Source: Paenibacillus sp. R14(2021)
GTDB lineage: Bacteria > Bacillota > Bacilli > Paenibacillales > Paenibacillaceae
Assembly (NCBI RefSeq): GCF_019431355.1
Contig: NZ_CP080269.1
Location: 2,887,501-2,951,500, forward strand
DNA length: 64,000 bases
Reading direction: 5' to 3'
Part shown: positions 25,701 to 34,167 of the stretch, in pieces
Numbering within the stretch: position 1 is the first letter of the stretch
Layout of the letters: each line of letters begins with the position of its first letter
The notes under the pieces: model-generated
Told to the model about the DNA's origin: nothing
The model's database searches: none
What the model saw: only the letters and a program-made list of their open reading frames with translations
Position numbers and translations under genes: made by a program

Positions 25701-27600
25701 CCCAGCCCTCGTTAACATCCAGCTTCGTATTCTCATAACCTGCCGGCAGCTGAATTTCAGCCGTATCGCCTGTTAAATCAACAATTTGTTCGCCTGGTGC
25801 CACTGTGCGGGTAAGTAGGTATCCTGTTTCTGTATCTGCATCGAACAGCTTGGCGATCAACGAAATCTTATGATCTGTTTGAATATAAAGCTCGGTCTGA
25901 TGATTCGCGCCAAATCTGGCTATTCCTGGCCAGCTGGCGAGCTGCTCTTGATCATCCATGACCGAGAAGAGAAGCGAGTCACCAGCATGCGCCAAGTCGG
26001 ACTTAACGGTAACCTGTTTCAACCCTGCGCTATCCAACTGAATGTCTTGGTCATCGCGAGATACCGTACGATGATACACGACCTCATTTTGACCGTCCGA
26101 TGCAGTCCCGTTTACTTCGAGTTCATACTCGCGTCCCTTAAGCAAATTAGCGTAGGGAATGATGAAAGTCCCATCGTTTGATGCCTTCGCTTGGTAAATT
26201 AGCTTCGTATTGTAAATATTGCTGCCTTCGTTCGCGTCCCACACTCCTGCCGGCTGCTTCTCGAACAGGAAGACTTGGCCTTCTTGCAGAGGTTGTCCCG
26301 CTTCGTTCTCTGCATGAACAACCAAACCTTTGCCTTCGTAACTAGACGTGTCTTTGATGATGACTGATTTATGCACACTGAGCTGGTGATCGAATCCTTT
26401 AGCGGAGAACTCAACATCGTAAGTGCCAGCTGCAAGCGGAGGAATAAAGGTATGATTCAAGCTCCCGTTCTGTGTATCTTCTTCAAAAATCGTCTTTCCT
26501 TGACTGTCTGTCATTTTAGTATGAAAACCGTTTAAGTTCACGATCTCATTGCCAATTTGTTCGTACGAATAACTTAAATAAAAATCTCCATTCGCAACTG
26601 TAACATCCGAATAAAATTGTTTTGTTGAAATATCCGAATATCGAACGGAGATTTGAGGTACTCCCAATTGAAGCTCTTGCTCGCCATTTGCTTCAAAATA
26701 GCTCGCCCAGGATTTGACCCGCTCTCCCCCCTCAATCTCCTCTTGCTGATAGAAAGAAAGATTGTATCTCCCCTTGGTTAGAATTAAATTATTGATATCG
26801 GTATAGGCAGCCAATGAATTAGCGGAGTATATCGAAACATTCGGCAGTTCCGGCAGATGAGTCCTAGAAGCAGCTGCTACATCCGCGGTATTAAAGGACA
26901 GACTGGCACCTTCTGCAACCTGAATCGTTTTTCGAAGCAAATACCCATCTCGATTCTTCACACCCGAATAACCTAATTCTAGTTTTCCAGGTTTGGCAAA
27001 AATGGAAATAGCACTGCTTGGGAGGACTGTCTGGCCAAAAAATTGATTGCTGTAGCTAACAGACAATTGCCGATTCGTCCAGTCCGATAATGACGAAAGA
27101 TCGAGCGGTACTTCCACGGCATCCTCATCAATCATCCACGTATTCAATGCAGTAAGCTCCTCTGTTGTCATCGTATCATTATCGATGTAAAGGAGATGTT
27201 TTCCAGTAGAATCATTCTTGTAGAGCACGGACAAAGATATATTTACCGCGGCTCCAGCAGGAATCGTAACTCGACCCAAATCGAGCTTGCCATTAACAAT
27301 ATCGGCTCTATAACTCATATAATTGCTTACATTTACGTAGGCATAACCGAGCGGCTCAATTGTATACCCCTCTATCGTCCCCATCGGGATCATGCCGACC
27401 ATAATGCCGTCTCCAGCTGCGGAAGCATCTTTCTCCGCACCTTCGCTGCCCGGAAGCGGCAACTCCTGATTAACCGGCAGCGGTAAGGTCTGATCCTGCT
27501 GTTCGGGATTGTCCCCTGCTGCCGCTTTCGATTGCATTGGCATCGCAAGCGTAAATAGAAGTACGAAGCTGATGATGCCTGTTGTCCAACGTTTGAACAT
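22747..27600 (-). CDS. Very large exported S-layer-homology (SLH) domain protein
   Basis: A 1617-residue secreted protein. A signal peptide (residues 1-27, ending SKAAAG) leads into about 1,200 residues of beta-rich, Tyr/Ser/Thr/Asp-rich sequence with no recognised domain but recurring Ig-like or carboxypeptidase-regulatory-like patterns. A glycine linker follows (SPGGGGGGG, near residue 1228), then a ~190-residue domain, then three SLH repeats (about 1440-1617; the first begins FKDVSATFWAHDAI). SLH repeats bind pyruvylated secondary wall polymer, so the protein should coat the cell surface. Its middle part is AT-richer than the neighbours. The Wzy_C protein just downstream may glycosylate it. 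Confidence 0.9.
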   Translation of the reverse strand: MFKRWTTGIISFVLLFTLAMPMQSKAAAGDNPEQQDQTLPLPVNQELPLPGSEGAEKDASAAGDGIMVGMIPMGTIEGYTIEPLGYAYVNVSNYMSYRADIVNGKLDLGRVTIPAGAAVNISLSVLYKNDSTGKHLLYIDNDTMTTEELTALNTWMIDEDAVEVPLDLSSLSDWTNRQLSVSYSNQFFGQTVLPSSAISIFAKPGKLELGYSGVKNRDGYLLRKTIQVAEGASLSFNTADVAAASRTHLPELPNVSIYSANSLAAYTDINNLILTKGRYNLSFYQQEEIEGGERVKSWASYFEANGEQELQLGVPQISVRYSDISTKQFYSDVTVANGDFYLSYSYEQIGNEIVNLNGFHTKMTDSQGKTIFEEDTQNGSLNHTFIPPLAAGTYDVEFSAKGFDHQLSVHKSVIIKDTSSYEGKGLVVHAENEAGQPLQEGQVFLFEKQPAGVWDANEGSNIYNTKLIYQAKASNDGTFIIPYANLLKGREYELEVNGTASDGQNEVVYHRTVSRDDQDIQLDSAGLKQVTVKSDLAHAGDSLLFSVMDDQEQLASWPGIARFGANHQTELYIQTDHKISLIAKLFDADTETGYLLTRTVAPGEQIVDLTGDTAEIQLPAGYENTKLDVNEGWGQKQFADRYMVTKGTDITASYYVESDGYRYSFSKHLGVVNGSTTLGIGHDFINRRTDTQFFSAGQLNSRVYTDYRDKLDNQLQDVSPVTVAKIADRIESTGIPFTAGIGGQKKVMTISDDQGTLIYESDDQPNAGNRAAGSSVLDYQLYDQSDQTVGDGAHTSSPLDVHFDMPNQPGSYALKLENQNFPSDVIALTGQAQVASYGGTDRQIPITLPAGYELYSLYGSAQLQQLDGDMVDVNMWVSNGELSISGVGNLIPDKKYALHVQLFLKSSDGEQVMYYNQLVLTGDQISNLQKIDAPSSVVTVAPKLRDLPSDFQVRTIQLEFPVIGFEDKRFTASINNYGYYDSFTMPKIVMNPQDFRILLSGSDGASTAYNLIRQVHVDRSTGKPTITDPGTHLLKLQDSRLFQSIDSISSSPWYSYGYYSWGTLLDKAYVSTGRQQFRIGTETSSIEEEPWQLFWTTRSSYNLQQDTVIPFTGHVDSSKSSLKIAQRMENGRVVIKAQPEFVSGDLKLEEIDVKRSGYYSSVPGIVTLRDSSQKKVYEALTYYWMDGFEISKTLADGTYSITFSQPVGPNEEAVLTNSFTVGSNPGGGSPGGGGGGGVMLPGGEDTNAEAPNSITFKAEDVPAPVNGTVTLQMKDKEIAIIPASILSGDGAKDTIELEGSHGKASLPPAVLEQLANLVGKDKLADAQITLSMKPVSDAELAGAVKSTDETDVQPAGTVYAFKLSITAKDGSPIVLSTFNEPITLTFELDADADKHLTNVYYIAEDGSLTYVPARLENGKLIAEVSHFSTYGVLELHKSFKDVSATFWAHDAIESLAAKQIVKGITPDTFAPNKTVTRAEFTSMLVHALGLTSDQSASFKDVPVNAWYASAVAAAYEHHLIKGVSADTFAPNKSITREEMAVILANALKLQHTDSSASQGVTFKDAAQISSWAVDAVGIALSNELIQGDSKGMFNPKDMATRAEAAKMLANLLKQTDR

Positions 27601-27899
27601 TCGTCTTTTCCCCCAATGTAACTACCAATAATAGAATAGATTAAATAACTATGGAGAATTATAGCATCAAATACGACTCGCAATTCGTCGAAATATGTCG
27701 GTAGGCTTATTTTTTTCTAGCCAAATCGTATTATCCCAATACTCAAGCTCTACTCCAGTACGGATTTGCGGTACTTTTGATCCGTTTATACAGGCATGAT
27801 GCCCCCCTTTTCTCGCCCCGGCGTCGAATAACGACAATGAATATGGAAATAATTTGTTATTACGTTGCTATTTTGCAGAATGGAGGTTGATGGTGTCCA

Positions 27900-29213
27900 A
27901 TGATTGAACAAGTGAAGCATCGCTTCTCGCGAACCGGCGATCTGTTCGGCCAGCGGGTCGTGATTCGTGACGCCTCGCTCTTCGTATGCGGGCTTCGGTC
28001 ACTGATCGACTTCCCGCAGAGCGTCGACTTGCTGCGTATGCAGTCGCTCGGCACCGCGGAATCGGGACCAAGCGTAATGGACGCGCTGCTTGGGCTTGGA
28101 TACGAGCTGAAGCCGGATGACGAAGATAAAGCCTGCGCGGAAATCCTGAACGGCATGCTTGTCGTCATCGACGAAGGCTCTAATCGATGTCTGTGCCTTT
28201 ATCCCATTCGAAATCAGCTCAGCCGTTCCTTATCCACGCCGCTCATGGAAAATAACATCCGGGGCTCGGGCACGTCTTTCAATGAGGATATCGACACCAA
28301 CATCGGCCTTCTCCGCAAGCAGTTCAACACGCATGATCTTGGACTCACCACCTATACGTTCGGAAGTACGGTCAAGAGCCGGGTCATTGTGTCCTATATG
28401 AAGGGCAGCGTGGAACCTAAAATGCTGCAAGCCTTGACCGAGAAGCTGGAATCGCAATTAAACCAGGGCGTCGCCAATTTACAGGATCTATCGAATATTT
28501 TGAAGTTTCCGAAATTATCACTCGTTTCCAGGTATAACGCGACCGAATTGCCCCAAAATGCATCGCGTGCCTTGCGTTCCGGAAAGATTGTACTGTTTGT
28601 AGAACGGTTTCCGTTTGCCTTGGTCGTACCGAGCCTCATAACGGACATGCTCGTGACGGAAGACGATATGAATCACCCGGCCGTCTATATGTTCTTGTTC
28701 CGCGCGATCCGTCTGATCGGCTTGATCACCACGCTGATTTTCCCGGGTCTCTACGTTGCGCTGGTCTCCGTCAATCCGGACGTGCTTCAGTTCGAGCTGG
28801 CCCATTCGATCGCGATGAGCCGCCTGGACGTACCTTACCCCGCCATCGTCGAAACGTTGATTTTGCTCTTCGTCTTGGAATTAATCATGGAGGCGATTAT
28901 TCGGCTCCCCTCCAGCATCGGACCTACGGTCACGATGGTCGGCGGTATCGTACTTGGACAAGCGGTCGTGACGGCCAAGCTGGTGAGCAATTTGCTCATT
29001 ATCGTCCTTGCTGCCGTCACGATCGCCAATGCAACCGTCGTTGGCTATCAGAACTCCCTCACCATCCGCCTGTTTAAATATTTGCTCTTGTTTCTATCGA
29101 CGATCTTCGGCGTTCTCGGCCTTTTATCGGGCCTCGTGATCATCGTTGCCTATTTAAGCAGTGTTCGGACACTAGACGTTCCTTATTTGCAATTAAAACC
29201 CAAAGGTGATTAG
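27900..29213 (+). CDS. GerAA-family germinant receptor subunit (second ger operon)
   Basis: A 437-residue GerA/GerKA-family protein, shorter than the 505-residue paralogue at 14149-15666 mainly in the N-terminal soluble domain. The family core is present: GKIVLFVERFPFALVVPSLI, then YPAIVETLILLFVLELIMEA, then the final DVPYLQLKPK. ATG 27900 is the first start after an in-frame stop; GGAGG lies about 14 bases upstream, which is long. First gene of an A-B-C receptor operon on the plus strand. Confidence 0.9.
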   Translation: MIEQVKHRFSRTGDLFGQRVVIRDASLFVCGLRSLIDFPQSVDLLRMQSLGTAESGPSVMDALLGLGYELKPDDEDKACAEILNGMLVVIDEGSNRCLCLYPIRNQLSRSLSTPLMENNIRGSGTSFNEDIDTNIGLLRKQFNTHDLGLTTYTFGSTVKSRVIVSYMKGSVEPKMLQALTEKLESQLNQGVANLQDLSNILKFPKLSLVSRYNATELPQNASRALRSGKIVLFVERFPFALVVPSLITDMLVTEDDMNHPAVYMFLFRAIRLIGLITTLIFPGLYVALVSVNPDVLQFELAHSIAMSRLDVPYPAIVETLILLFVLELIMEAIIRLPSSIGPTVTMVGGIVLGQAVVTAKLVSNLLIIVLAAVTIANATVVGYQNSLTIRLFKYLLLFLSTIFGVLGLLSGLVIIVAYLSSVRTLDVPYLQLKPKGD

Positions 29214-30305
29214 ATGACTAAAAATATGCATGTCGCCGTAGCCTACGTGATTACGCATATGGGATTGATGTTTTACTCCTACCCTGCCGATGTCATTGAG
29301 AGCACCAAGGAAGCGCACTGGCTGCCGATCATGGTTGGTTTCCTGTTCCATCTGACGATCATTTCCGTTTACATGAAGGGAATCAGCCTCATGAAGGGAC
29401 AGAATCTCATTACCGTCCTTATGAACAAGAACAAAGGGCTTGCTTGGGCTGCCCTCTTTCCCGTATCTGTTTACCTGTTCGTCAACATTATCCTGACCGT
29501 TCGATCTTATGCCGAAATTATCTCGATCATCTTCCTGTCCAATACGCCGCTCTGGGTGCTGATGCTGCTGCTGCTCATCATTCCCGCGTATATGGCGCTT
29601 CATGGAGGTGCCAAGGGACTGATGCGAACGTCTTTATTGCTCGCCATCCTGTTTATCCTCCCGATTCTGTTTGTGCTGATCAATTCGTTTCAACATGTGG
29701 ACTTTCGTTACGCGCTGCCGCTTCTCCCTACCAGTTCGCATATGTTCTCGTTCCTGCTTCACCCTGCCTACTACAAAAGCATATTTGTATTTACGGCCGG
29801 CTTCCTCTTTCTTGGTTTCATTCCTTCCAGCGTGCCTTATAAGCCCAAAACGATAATTAAAAGCAGCTTTATGCTATTGCCGCTATATCTGTTCTCCGTC
29901 TATATTCCGATCTTGACCCTAGGACAAGAAACGGCACGGCAGCTCGAATTCCCCTATACGTTCACGGTAGATACCATTGAAATCGACTGGCTGATGTTTG
30001 ATCGGATAACCGTCTTCATGCTGCTCAGCTTGATGGCGTTCTCCATGATGTTTATCGCTGTAACGTTCTGGTGCCTTCAAACGGTCATTCGTCAAAGCAT
30101 CAAAGACATACGGCCATTGTATCTCATGCCTGTGATCGTCGTCGTTTCTTTCAGCGTTTGCTTAAGTATTCCGGACTGGAAAATAGTCGATCATGCTTAT
30201 CAGCTGAATTCTTATCTAAGAGGGTATGTGGCGCTTACGATTCCGCCCATTGCGCTCATTGCCGGCCGCTCCTACATACGTCAGATGAATCGAGAGTTGA
30301 AGTGA
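29214..30305 (+). CDS. GerAB-family germinant receptor permease subunit (second operon)
   Basis: A 363-residue ten-segment membrane protein of the GerAB family. Its ATG directly follows the TAG of the A gene (no spacer), with AAAGGTGAT as ribosome site inside the A gene. The family N-terminal block (HVAVAYVITHMGLMFYSYP) is present. It pairs with the A and C genes on either side as a nutrient sensor in the spore inner membrane. Confidence 0.91.
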   Translation: MTKNMHVAVAYVITHMGLMFYSYPADVIESTKEAHWLPIMVGFLFHLTIISVYMKGISLMKGQNLITVLMNKNKGLAWAALFPVSVYLFVNIILTVRSYAEIISIIFLSNTPLWVLMLLLLIIPAYMALHGGAKGLMRTSLLLAILFILPILFVLINSFQHVDFRYALPLLPTSSHMFSFLLHPAYYKSIFVFTAGFLFLGFIPSSVPYKPKTIIKSSFMLLPLYLFSVYIPILTLGQETARQLEFPYTFTVDTIEIDWLMFDRITVFMLLSLMAFSMMFIAVTFWCLQTVIRQSIKDIRPLYLMPVIVVVSFSVCLSIPDWKIVDHAYQLNSYLRGYVALTIPPIALIAGRSYIRQMNRELK

Positions 30306-30307
30306 CC

Positions 30308-31363
30308 ATGCTGAAATGCATCGCCGCCCTTACCGCTCTGGTCCTGCTCAGCGGCTGCTGGGACAATAAAGATATCAATCACCGGGCGCTGCCGGTGGCG
30401 ATGGGGATCTCGTACAAGCACGGGAATTATACCGTGTACCTGGATATCCCCCGTGTAAGCGAACACGACAATGGCATTCAAATCATCGCAGCCACCGGGG
30501 AGTCCATCAGCGAAGTCATCGACCATATTAGTATGAATATGGAAAGCCAAGTGGATCTCCTGCATTTGAAAGTCATCGTCGTCGATAGAACGTTCGCTTC
30601 GTTCGGACTAAACGAAGCCGTCGAGAGCCTGATCCGCTCAGGGCATATCGCTCCCAAAACGACCTTCGTCATCAGCGACGAGCCGCTCGATCGATTTTTT
30701 GAACGCCTCGATGCGACTTCCAAAAACGACGGAACGGCGCTCTATGACTATTTTCAAAAAGACGCGGGGTGGAGTCCTGAGATTGCGTATACGCAGCTGT
30801 GGAAAATTTTCCGAAGCATCCATTCGTACACCAATGATGTCGCTATTCCGCTTATCAAATCCGGAGATACGACAATTCTTCAGAGCACGGGCTCTGCGAT
30901 CATGAAGAACGGCAAAATGGTCAGTAAATTGAACAATGAGCAAACGCTGCTGTATAACGTGTTTAACGGATTGAGCACGCAAGGCAAAATCGAAGTGACG
31001 GGGCACGGAACGATTCAGATCGTTAGCAGCCGCATCCGAAACCGGGGCTACTTCATAGGCGAACAGCCGCATTTGAAGAGCACCATTTATTTGAAGGTTA
31101 TTCTCCTCGACACCCGCGGAAACCCGTCCACGGATGTGATCAAATCGGAGCTGAAAACCATTGTTTTGCAGCGCTTCAAACAGATGTTCACGACCATACA
31201 GCGGTCCAAGGCCGATGTTTTCGGACTTGGACAATACTTCAGAAACGATCTGACCCGGGCAGAACTGGCGAACTGGCGGTCGGATTATTTGCCCCGAATC
31301 CAAATCGATCTGGAGGTGAAGACTGTCGTCCGGAATACCGGGAACTTGAAAACTCGGACTTGA
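30308..31363 (+). CDS. GerAC-family germinant receptor lipoprotein subunit (second operon)
   Basis: A 351-residue lipoprotein. ATG 30308 gives a short signal sequence and lipobox LLSGCWDN (Cys at about residue 17), the family hallmark being CWDNKDINHRALP. The open frame extends back to 30071 inside the B gene, but that part is not GerAC-like. It starts two bases after the B stop. A strong terminator follows at 31411-31442. Confidence 0.91.
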   Translation: MLKCIAALTALVLLSGCWDNKDINHRALPVAMGISYKHGNYTVYLDIPRVSEHDNGIQIIAATGESISEVIDHISMNMESQVDLLHLKVIVVDRTFASFGLNEAVESLIRSGHIAPKTTFVISDEPLDRFFERLDATSKNDGTALYDYFQKDAGWSPEIAYTQLWKIFRSIHSYTNDVAIPLIKSGDTTILQSTGSAIMKNGKMVSKLNNEQTLLYNVFNGLSTQGKIEVTGHGTIQIVSSRIRNRGYFIGEQPHLKSTIYLKVILLDTRGNPSTDVIKSELKTIVLQRFKQMFTTIQRSKADVFGLGQYFRNDLTRAELANWRSDYLPRIQIDLEVKTVVRNTGNLKTRT

Positions 31364-31410
31364 TAAGGATCGCACATCCGGAGAGACACTATCAAAAGGG
31401 AACGACAAAT

Positions 31411-31442
31411 CAAAAACCCGCGAGCAAGCTCGCGGGTTTTTG
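31411..31442. terminator. Terminator of the second ger operon
   Basis: A 14-bp perfect stem (CAAAAACCCGCGAG / CTCGCGGGTTTTTG) with a 4-base loop; A- and T-tracts are built into the arms, so it can act in either direction. Confidence 0.88.
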
Positions 31443-31665
31443 ACTGCTCCGGCTTGGTACAGCCGGAAAAGAACGAGGTTCCCTCCGGGTATTTTATCAT
31501 TAGATTCGCGGCCCCAATATAAGGAAGGACCTGTTTAATACGGCTATACCGTTTAGTTGCGCAGAAGATACAAGGCCACAAAAATGTGCCCACTTCTCAA
31601 ATAGACGTACCGAGACTAATAATAATAAGTACAGAACAACATCTCAAATAAGGAGTGAGGTATTC
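31443..31665. other. Intergenic stretch before doxX
   Basis: Together with 31364-31410 this makes a 302-base gap without a gene. Apart from the terminator I see only the DoxX ribosome site AAGGAG (31650-31655). No promoter, repeat or RNA gene could be supported. Confidence 0.5.
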
Positions 31666-32034
31666 ATGTCCATATTAAATCTGATCTTGCAAGTCCTGTT
31701 GATTCTCGTTTTCCTCATGGGCGGCATCATGAACACGGCCGGCGTCAAGGCGCAAGTCGAAGCCTTCAGGAATCTGGAACTGCCTCAATGGTTCCGCGCC
31801 GTGACCGGTATCCTTCAATTGGTCGGCGCTGCCGGTCTTGCCGTTGGCTTCTGGTACCCGGGCATCCTGGCATGGGCCGGACTCTGGTTTGCCATCATGA
31901 TGCTGATCGCTGTCCTGTCGCACGTGCGGGTTAAGGATTCTTTCGGCAAAACGCTTCCCGCGCTTATCATTTGCATCATCGCAATCGTTCTGCTTATCAA
32001 CAACACGGACGGCTTCCAGCATCCGTTCTCGTAA
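31666..32034 (+). CDS. DoxX family membrane protein
   Basis: A 122-residue protein with four membrane helices. The DoxX signature is a conserved start (LILQVLLILVFLMGGIMNTAG) and a GILQLVGAAGLAVGFW segment. DoxX-like proteins are linked to thiol-oxidative stress and respiratory chains in other bacteria, but no activity is established for this subgroup. The ribosome site AAGGAGTGAGG is strong. It lies 49 bp before a flavin monooxygenase-like gene, and the two probably form one unit. Confidence 0.82.
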   Translation: MSILNLILQVLLILVFLMGGIMNTAGVKAQVEAFRNLELPQWFRAVTGILQLVGAAGLAVGFWYPGILAWAGLWFAIMMLIAVLSHVRVKDSFGKTLPALIICIIAIVLLINNTDGFQHPFS

Positions 32035-32083
32035 TCGGTCCGTACCCACGCGCAACTTAGACTAGACAGAAGAAGGTGCTATC

Positions 32084-33175
32084 ATGAATCATCATTTCTT
32101 ATCCGCAGCAAATTCGCCCTCGCCCCTATTTGAATTTGGATTATATACGTTCGGAGACCTGTTTTCAGGACCTGATGGCGCTCCGGTCTCTCCGCGGCAG
32201 CGGCTCCTGGAAATCTTTGAAGCAGCGCAATTAGCCGACGATGCCGGGCTCGATGTCTTCGGCGCGGGAGAGCATCATACCTTGGAATTCGCCGTCTCCT
32301 CCACGCCGGTCGTGCTTGCCGCGATCGCGCAAGCGACCCGGAAGATCAAGCTCACAAGCGCGACCACGGTGCTCAGCACCGTCGATCCCGTGAGACTGTT
32401 CGAAGATTTCGCCACCTTGGACCTGATCTCGGGCGGACGGGCCGAAATCATAGCGGGCCGAGGGGCGTTCGTGGATTCTTTCCCGCTGTTCGGCTACGAC
32501 CTCAATGATTATCAGCGGCTGTTTGCCGAGAAAATCGATCTGCTGCTGCAGCTGGGCAAACAAGAGCGGATCACATGGAGCGGCAGCTTCCGGAGCTCGC
32601 TGGACCGATCGGAAATCGCTCCCCGTCCCCTGCAGCAGGTACTGCCACTCTGGATTGGCGTCGGCGGTACGCCGGGGAGCGCCGTCAATGCAGGCAAGCT
32701 AGGCCTCGGCATGGCACTCGCGCTGCTAGGCGGCACGCCGGAGCAAGCGAAATCGCTAGTGGATCTGTACCGGCAGGCAGGCGTACAGGCCGGACATGAC
32801 AGGAACAAACTGAAGGTTGCAGTGACGAGTCACGGCTATGTCGGCGACACCTCGCAGCAGGCGATGAATGAATTCTATCCTTATTACAGCCGTTACATGG
32901 GCCACTTCTTAAGCCGAAGAACCGGCGCCGCTCACATCGCGCGGAATACATTCGATCAGATGGCCGGTCCGGGCACGGTCATGGCCGTGGGAAGTCCGCA
33001 GCAGGTCATCGAGAAGATTTTGCATCAGCACGAGCTGTTCGGCCACAGCCGGTTTATCATGCAGCTAGATATCGGCGGGATGCCCTTCGCGCAGGTTGCC
33101 AAAGCCATTGAGCTTCTGGCGGTGAAGGTAGCGCCCGTCGTCAGGCAAGAAATTGCCCGCCGAGAAGCGCGGTAA
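32084..33175 (+). CDS. LLM-class (luciferase-like) flavin-dependent oxidoreductase
   Basis: A 363-residue TIM-barrel monooxygenase of the bacterial luciferase-like superfamily. It shows the typical N-terminal FELGLYTFGDL, GEHHTLEFAVSSTPVVLAA and the FMN-region segment SGGRAEIIAGRGAF near residue 120. The substrate is unknown; such enzymes oxidise long-chain or aromatic compounds using reduced FMN. It is preceded by DoxX and followed by an imperfect hairpin. Confidence 0.86.
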   Translation: MNHHFLSAANSPSPLFEFGLYTFGDLFSGPDGAPVSPRQRLLEIFEAAQLADDAGLDVFGAGEHHTLEFAVSSTPVVLAAIAQATRKIKLTSATTVLSTVDPVRLFEDFATLDLISGGRAEIIAGRGAFVDSFPLFGYDLNDYQRLFAEKIDLLLQLGKQERITWSGSFRSSLDRSEIAPRPLQQVLPLWIGVGGTPGSAVNAGKLGLGMALALLGGTPEQAKSLVDLYRQAGVQAGHDRNKLKVAVTSHGYVGDTSQQAMNEFYPYYSRYMGHFLSRRTGAAHIARNTFDQMAGPGTVMAVGSPQQVIEKILHQHELFGHSRFIMQLDIGGMPFAQVAKAIELLAVKVAPVVRQEIARREAR

Positions 33176-33207
33176 TCTCCTCGTGCGCGCGCTCCGCTCG
33201 AGAGACA

Positions 33208-33250
33208 GCTAGCACTTTTGCTTCCAGGCAAGCGAAGCAAGCGGGCTAGC
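33208..33250 (+). terminator. Possible terminator after the LLM gene
   Basis: An imperfect stem begins and ends with GCTAGC (inner TTGCTTC / GAAGCAA) and is followed by CGCTTTCTTACC. Mismatches and a weak T-run make it uncertain. Confidence 0.4.
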
Positions 33251-33318
33251 CGCTTTCTTACCTCTGCTTTTAATAGGCATCCCGATATTGTCGAAAATCA
33301 TCAAATCTTGCTCACTAC

Positions 33319-33345
33319 AAAAAGACCGCTCTATAAGAAGCGGCC
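33319..33345 (-). terminator. Terminator of the DUF4309 gene
   Basis: Minus-strand GGCCGCT pairs with AGCGGTC around a short loop, followed by TTTTTG, 30 bases past the stop at 33375. Confidence 0.6.
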
Positions 33346-33374
33346 CGAGCATTTGCATTGGATTCATGAGGAGT

Positions 33375-33938
33375 TTAACGCTTCAGCAGATTAATATGGT
33401 CGAGATTTGTACTGCTGTTGAAGATAAACGCGAGTTTGTATTTGCCGCGATTATAAGTAATCTTCTGCTGCACCAAGGATCCGTTCCGGATCGTGACCGT
33501 GCCGGAAGGAGTGCCCCATTGCCGGAAAAGCATCCGCTTCGTTATTCCGCCGATATTCGTCTGCCGTTCGACATTGGTCCCGAAGTAACGCATTTCCCGA
33601 ATCTTGTTCCTCTTGTAGGCAATGGCGTAACCGGGATGCCCCATCTCCGCATGGTATACATCGAACCCGCCTCGCTTGTCCGGTTTGCCGATCTTGGCGA
33701 TGACGTCCTTACGGGTGCTTACTCCTATTTTCAATCCCTTCACCGAGCCTGGAAACTGGCCAAGGAGCGCGGGCTTGTAGAAGCTGTTCAGCGTCTTCAG
33801 CGCCATCGCCGTATCGCTATTGGTCGCTTGCCGCATCAGCTTTGCTGCTTGTAGGGCATCGGCTTGAGCGGTTAATCCGGACGCAAAAACAAGGCTGAAA
33901 AGCGTCACGGAAAGCGCGGCTTTACGAAGTTGGTTCAT
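33375..33938 (-). CDS. Secreted YjgB/DUF4309 family protein
   Basis: A 187-residue exported protein. The signal peptide (MNQLRKAALSVTLFSLVFASG, cut near AQA|DA) precedes a DUF4309-type domain with the family pattern of a GKPDKRGGFDVY block and a repeated GTPSGTVTIRNG block. Function unknown; Bacillus relatives are small extracytoplasmic proteins. It stands as a single gene with its own terminator. Confidence 0.75.
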   Translation of the reverse strand: MNQLRKAALSVTLFSLVFASGLTAQADALQAAKLMRQATNSDTAMALKTLNSFYKPALLGQFPGSVKGLKIGVSTRKDVIAKIGKPDKRGGFDVYHAEMGHPGYAIAYKRNKIREMRYFGTNVERQTNIGGITKRMLFRQWGTPSGTVTIRNGSLVQQKITYNRGKYKLAFIFNSSTNLDHINLLKR

Positions 33939-33998
33939 AGCAAAAATCCTCCTGTATTCGAATTTGTGAGCCAGGATTTGCTCAACTACGTTATTATT

Positions 33999-34127
33999 TC
34001 ATTTTATTGGAGTCAGATATGCGTGAACTTGGAAAATTTCTGTTTGTACATCTTCCCCGACCCCCATCGAGATCATATGGTGACCAACAATGTAGACGAT
34101 ATAGGCTAGCAGCGGGCTGAACAGCAC
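33999..34127 (-). CDS. Possible 42-residue small membrane protein, or end of a decayed gene
   Basis: A GTG at 34127 has GAGGAG eight bases upstream and opens 42 codons. They begin with a hydrophobic helix (LFSPLLAYIVYIVGHHMI) and end with a polar tail (EDVQTEIFQVHAYLTPIK). The frame also stays open upstream into the IclR gene end, so it could instead be the last piece of a lost membrane-protein gene. Composition looks coding, but I recognise no family. Confidence 0.3.
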   Translation of the reverse strand: MLFSPLLAYIVYIVGHHMISMGVGEDVQTEIFQVHAYLTPIK

Positions 34128-34167
34128 CGAGGCAGCTCCTCTTGTTTGTTTATCTAAAATCCACTTC

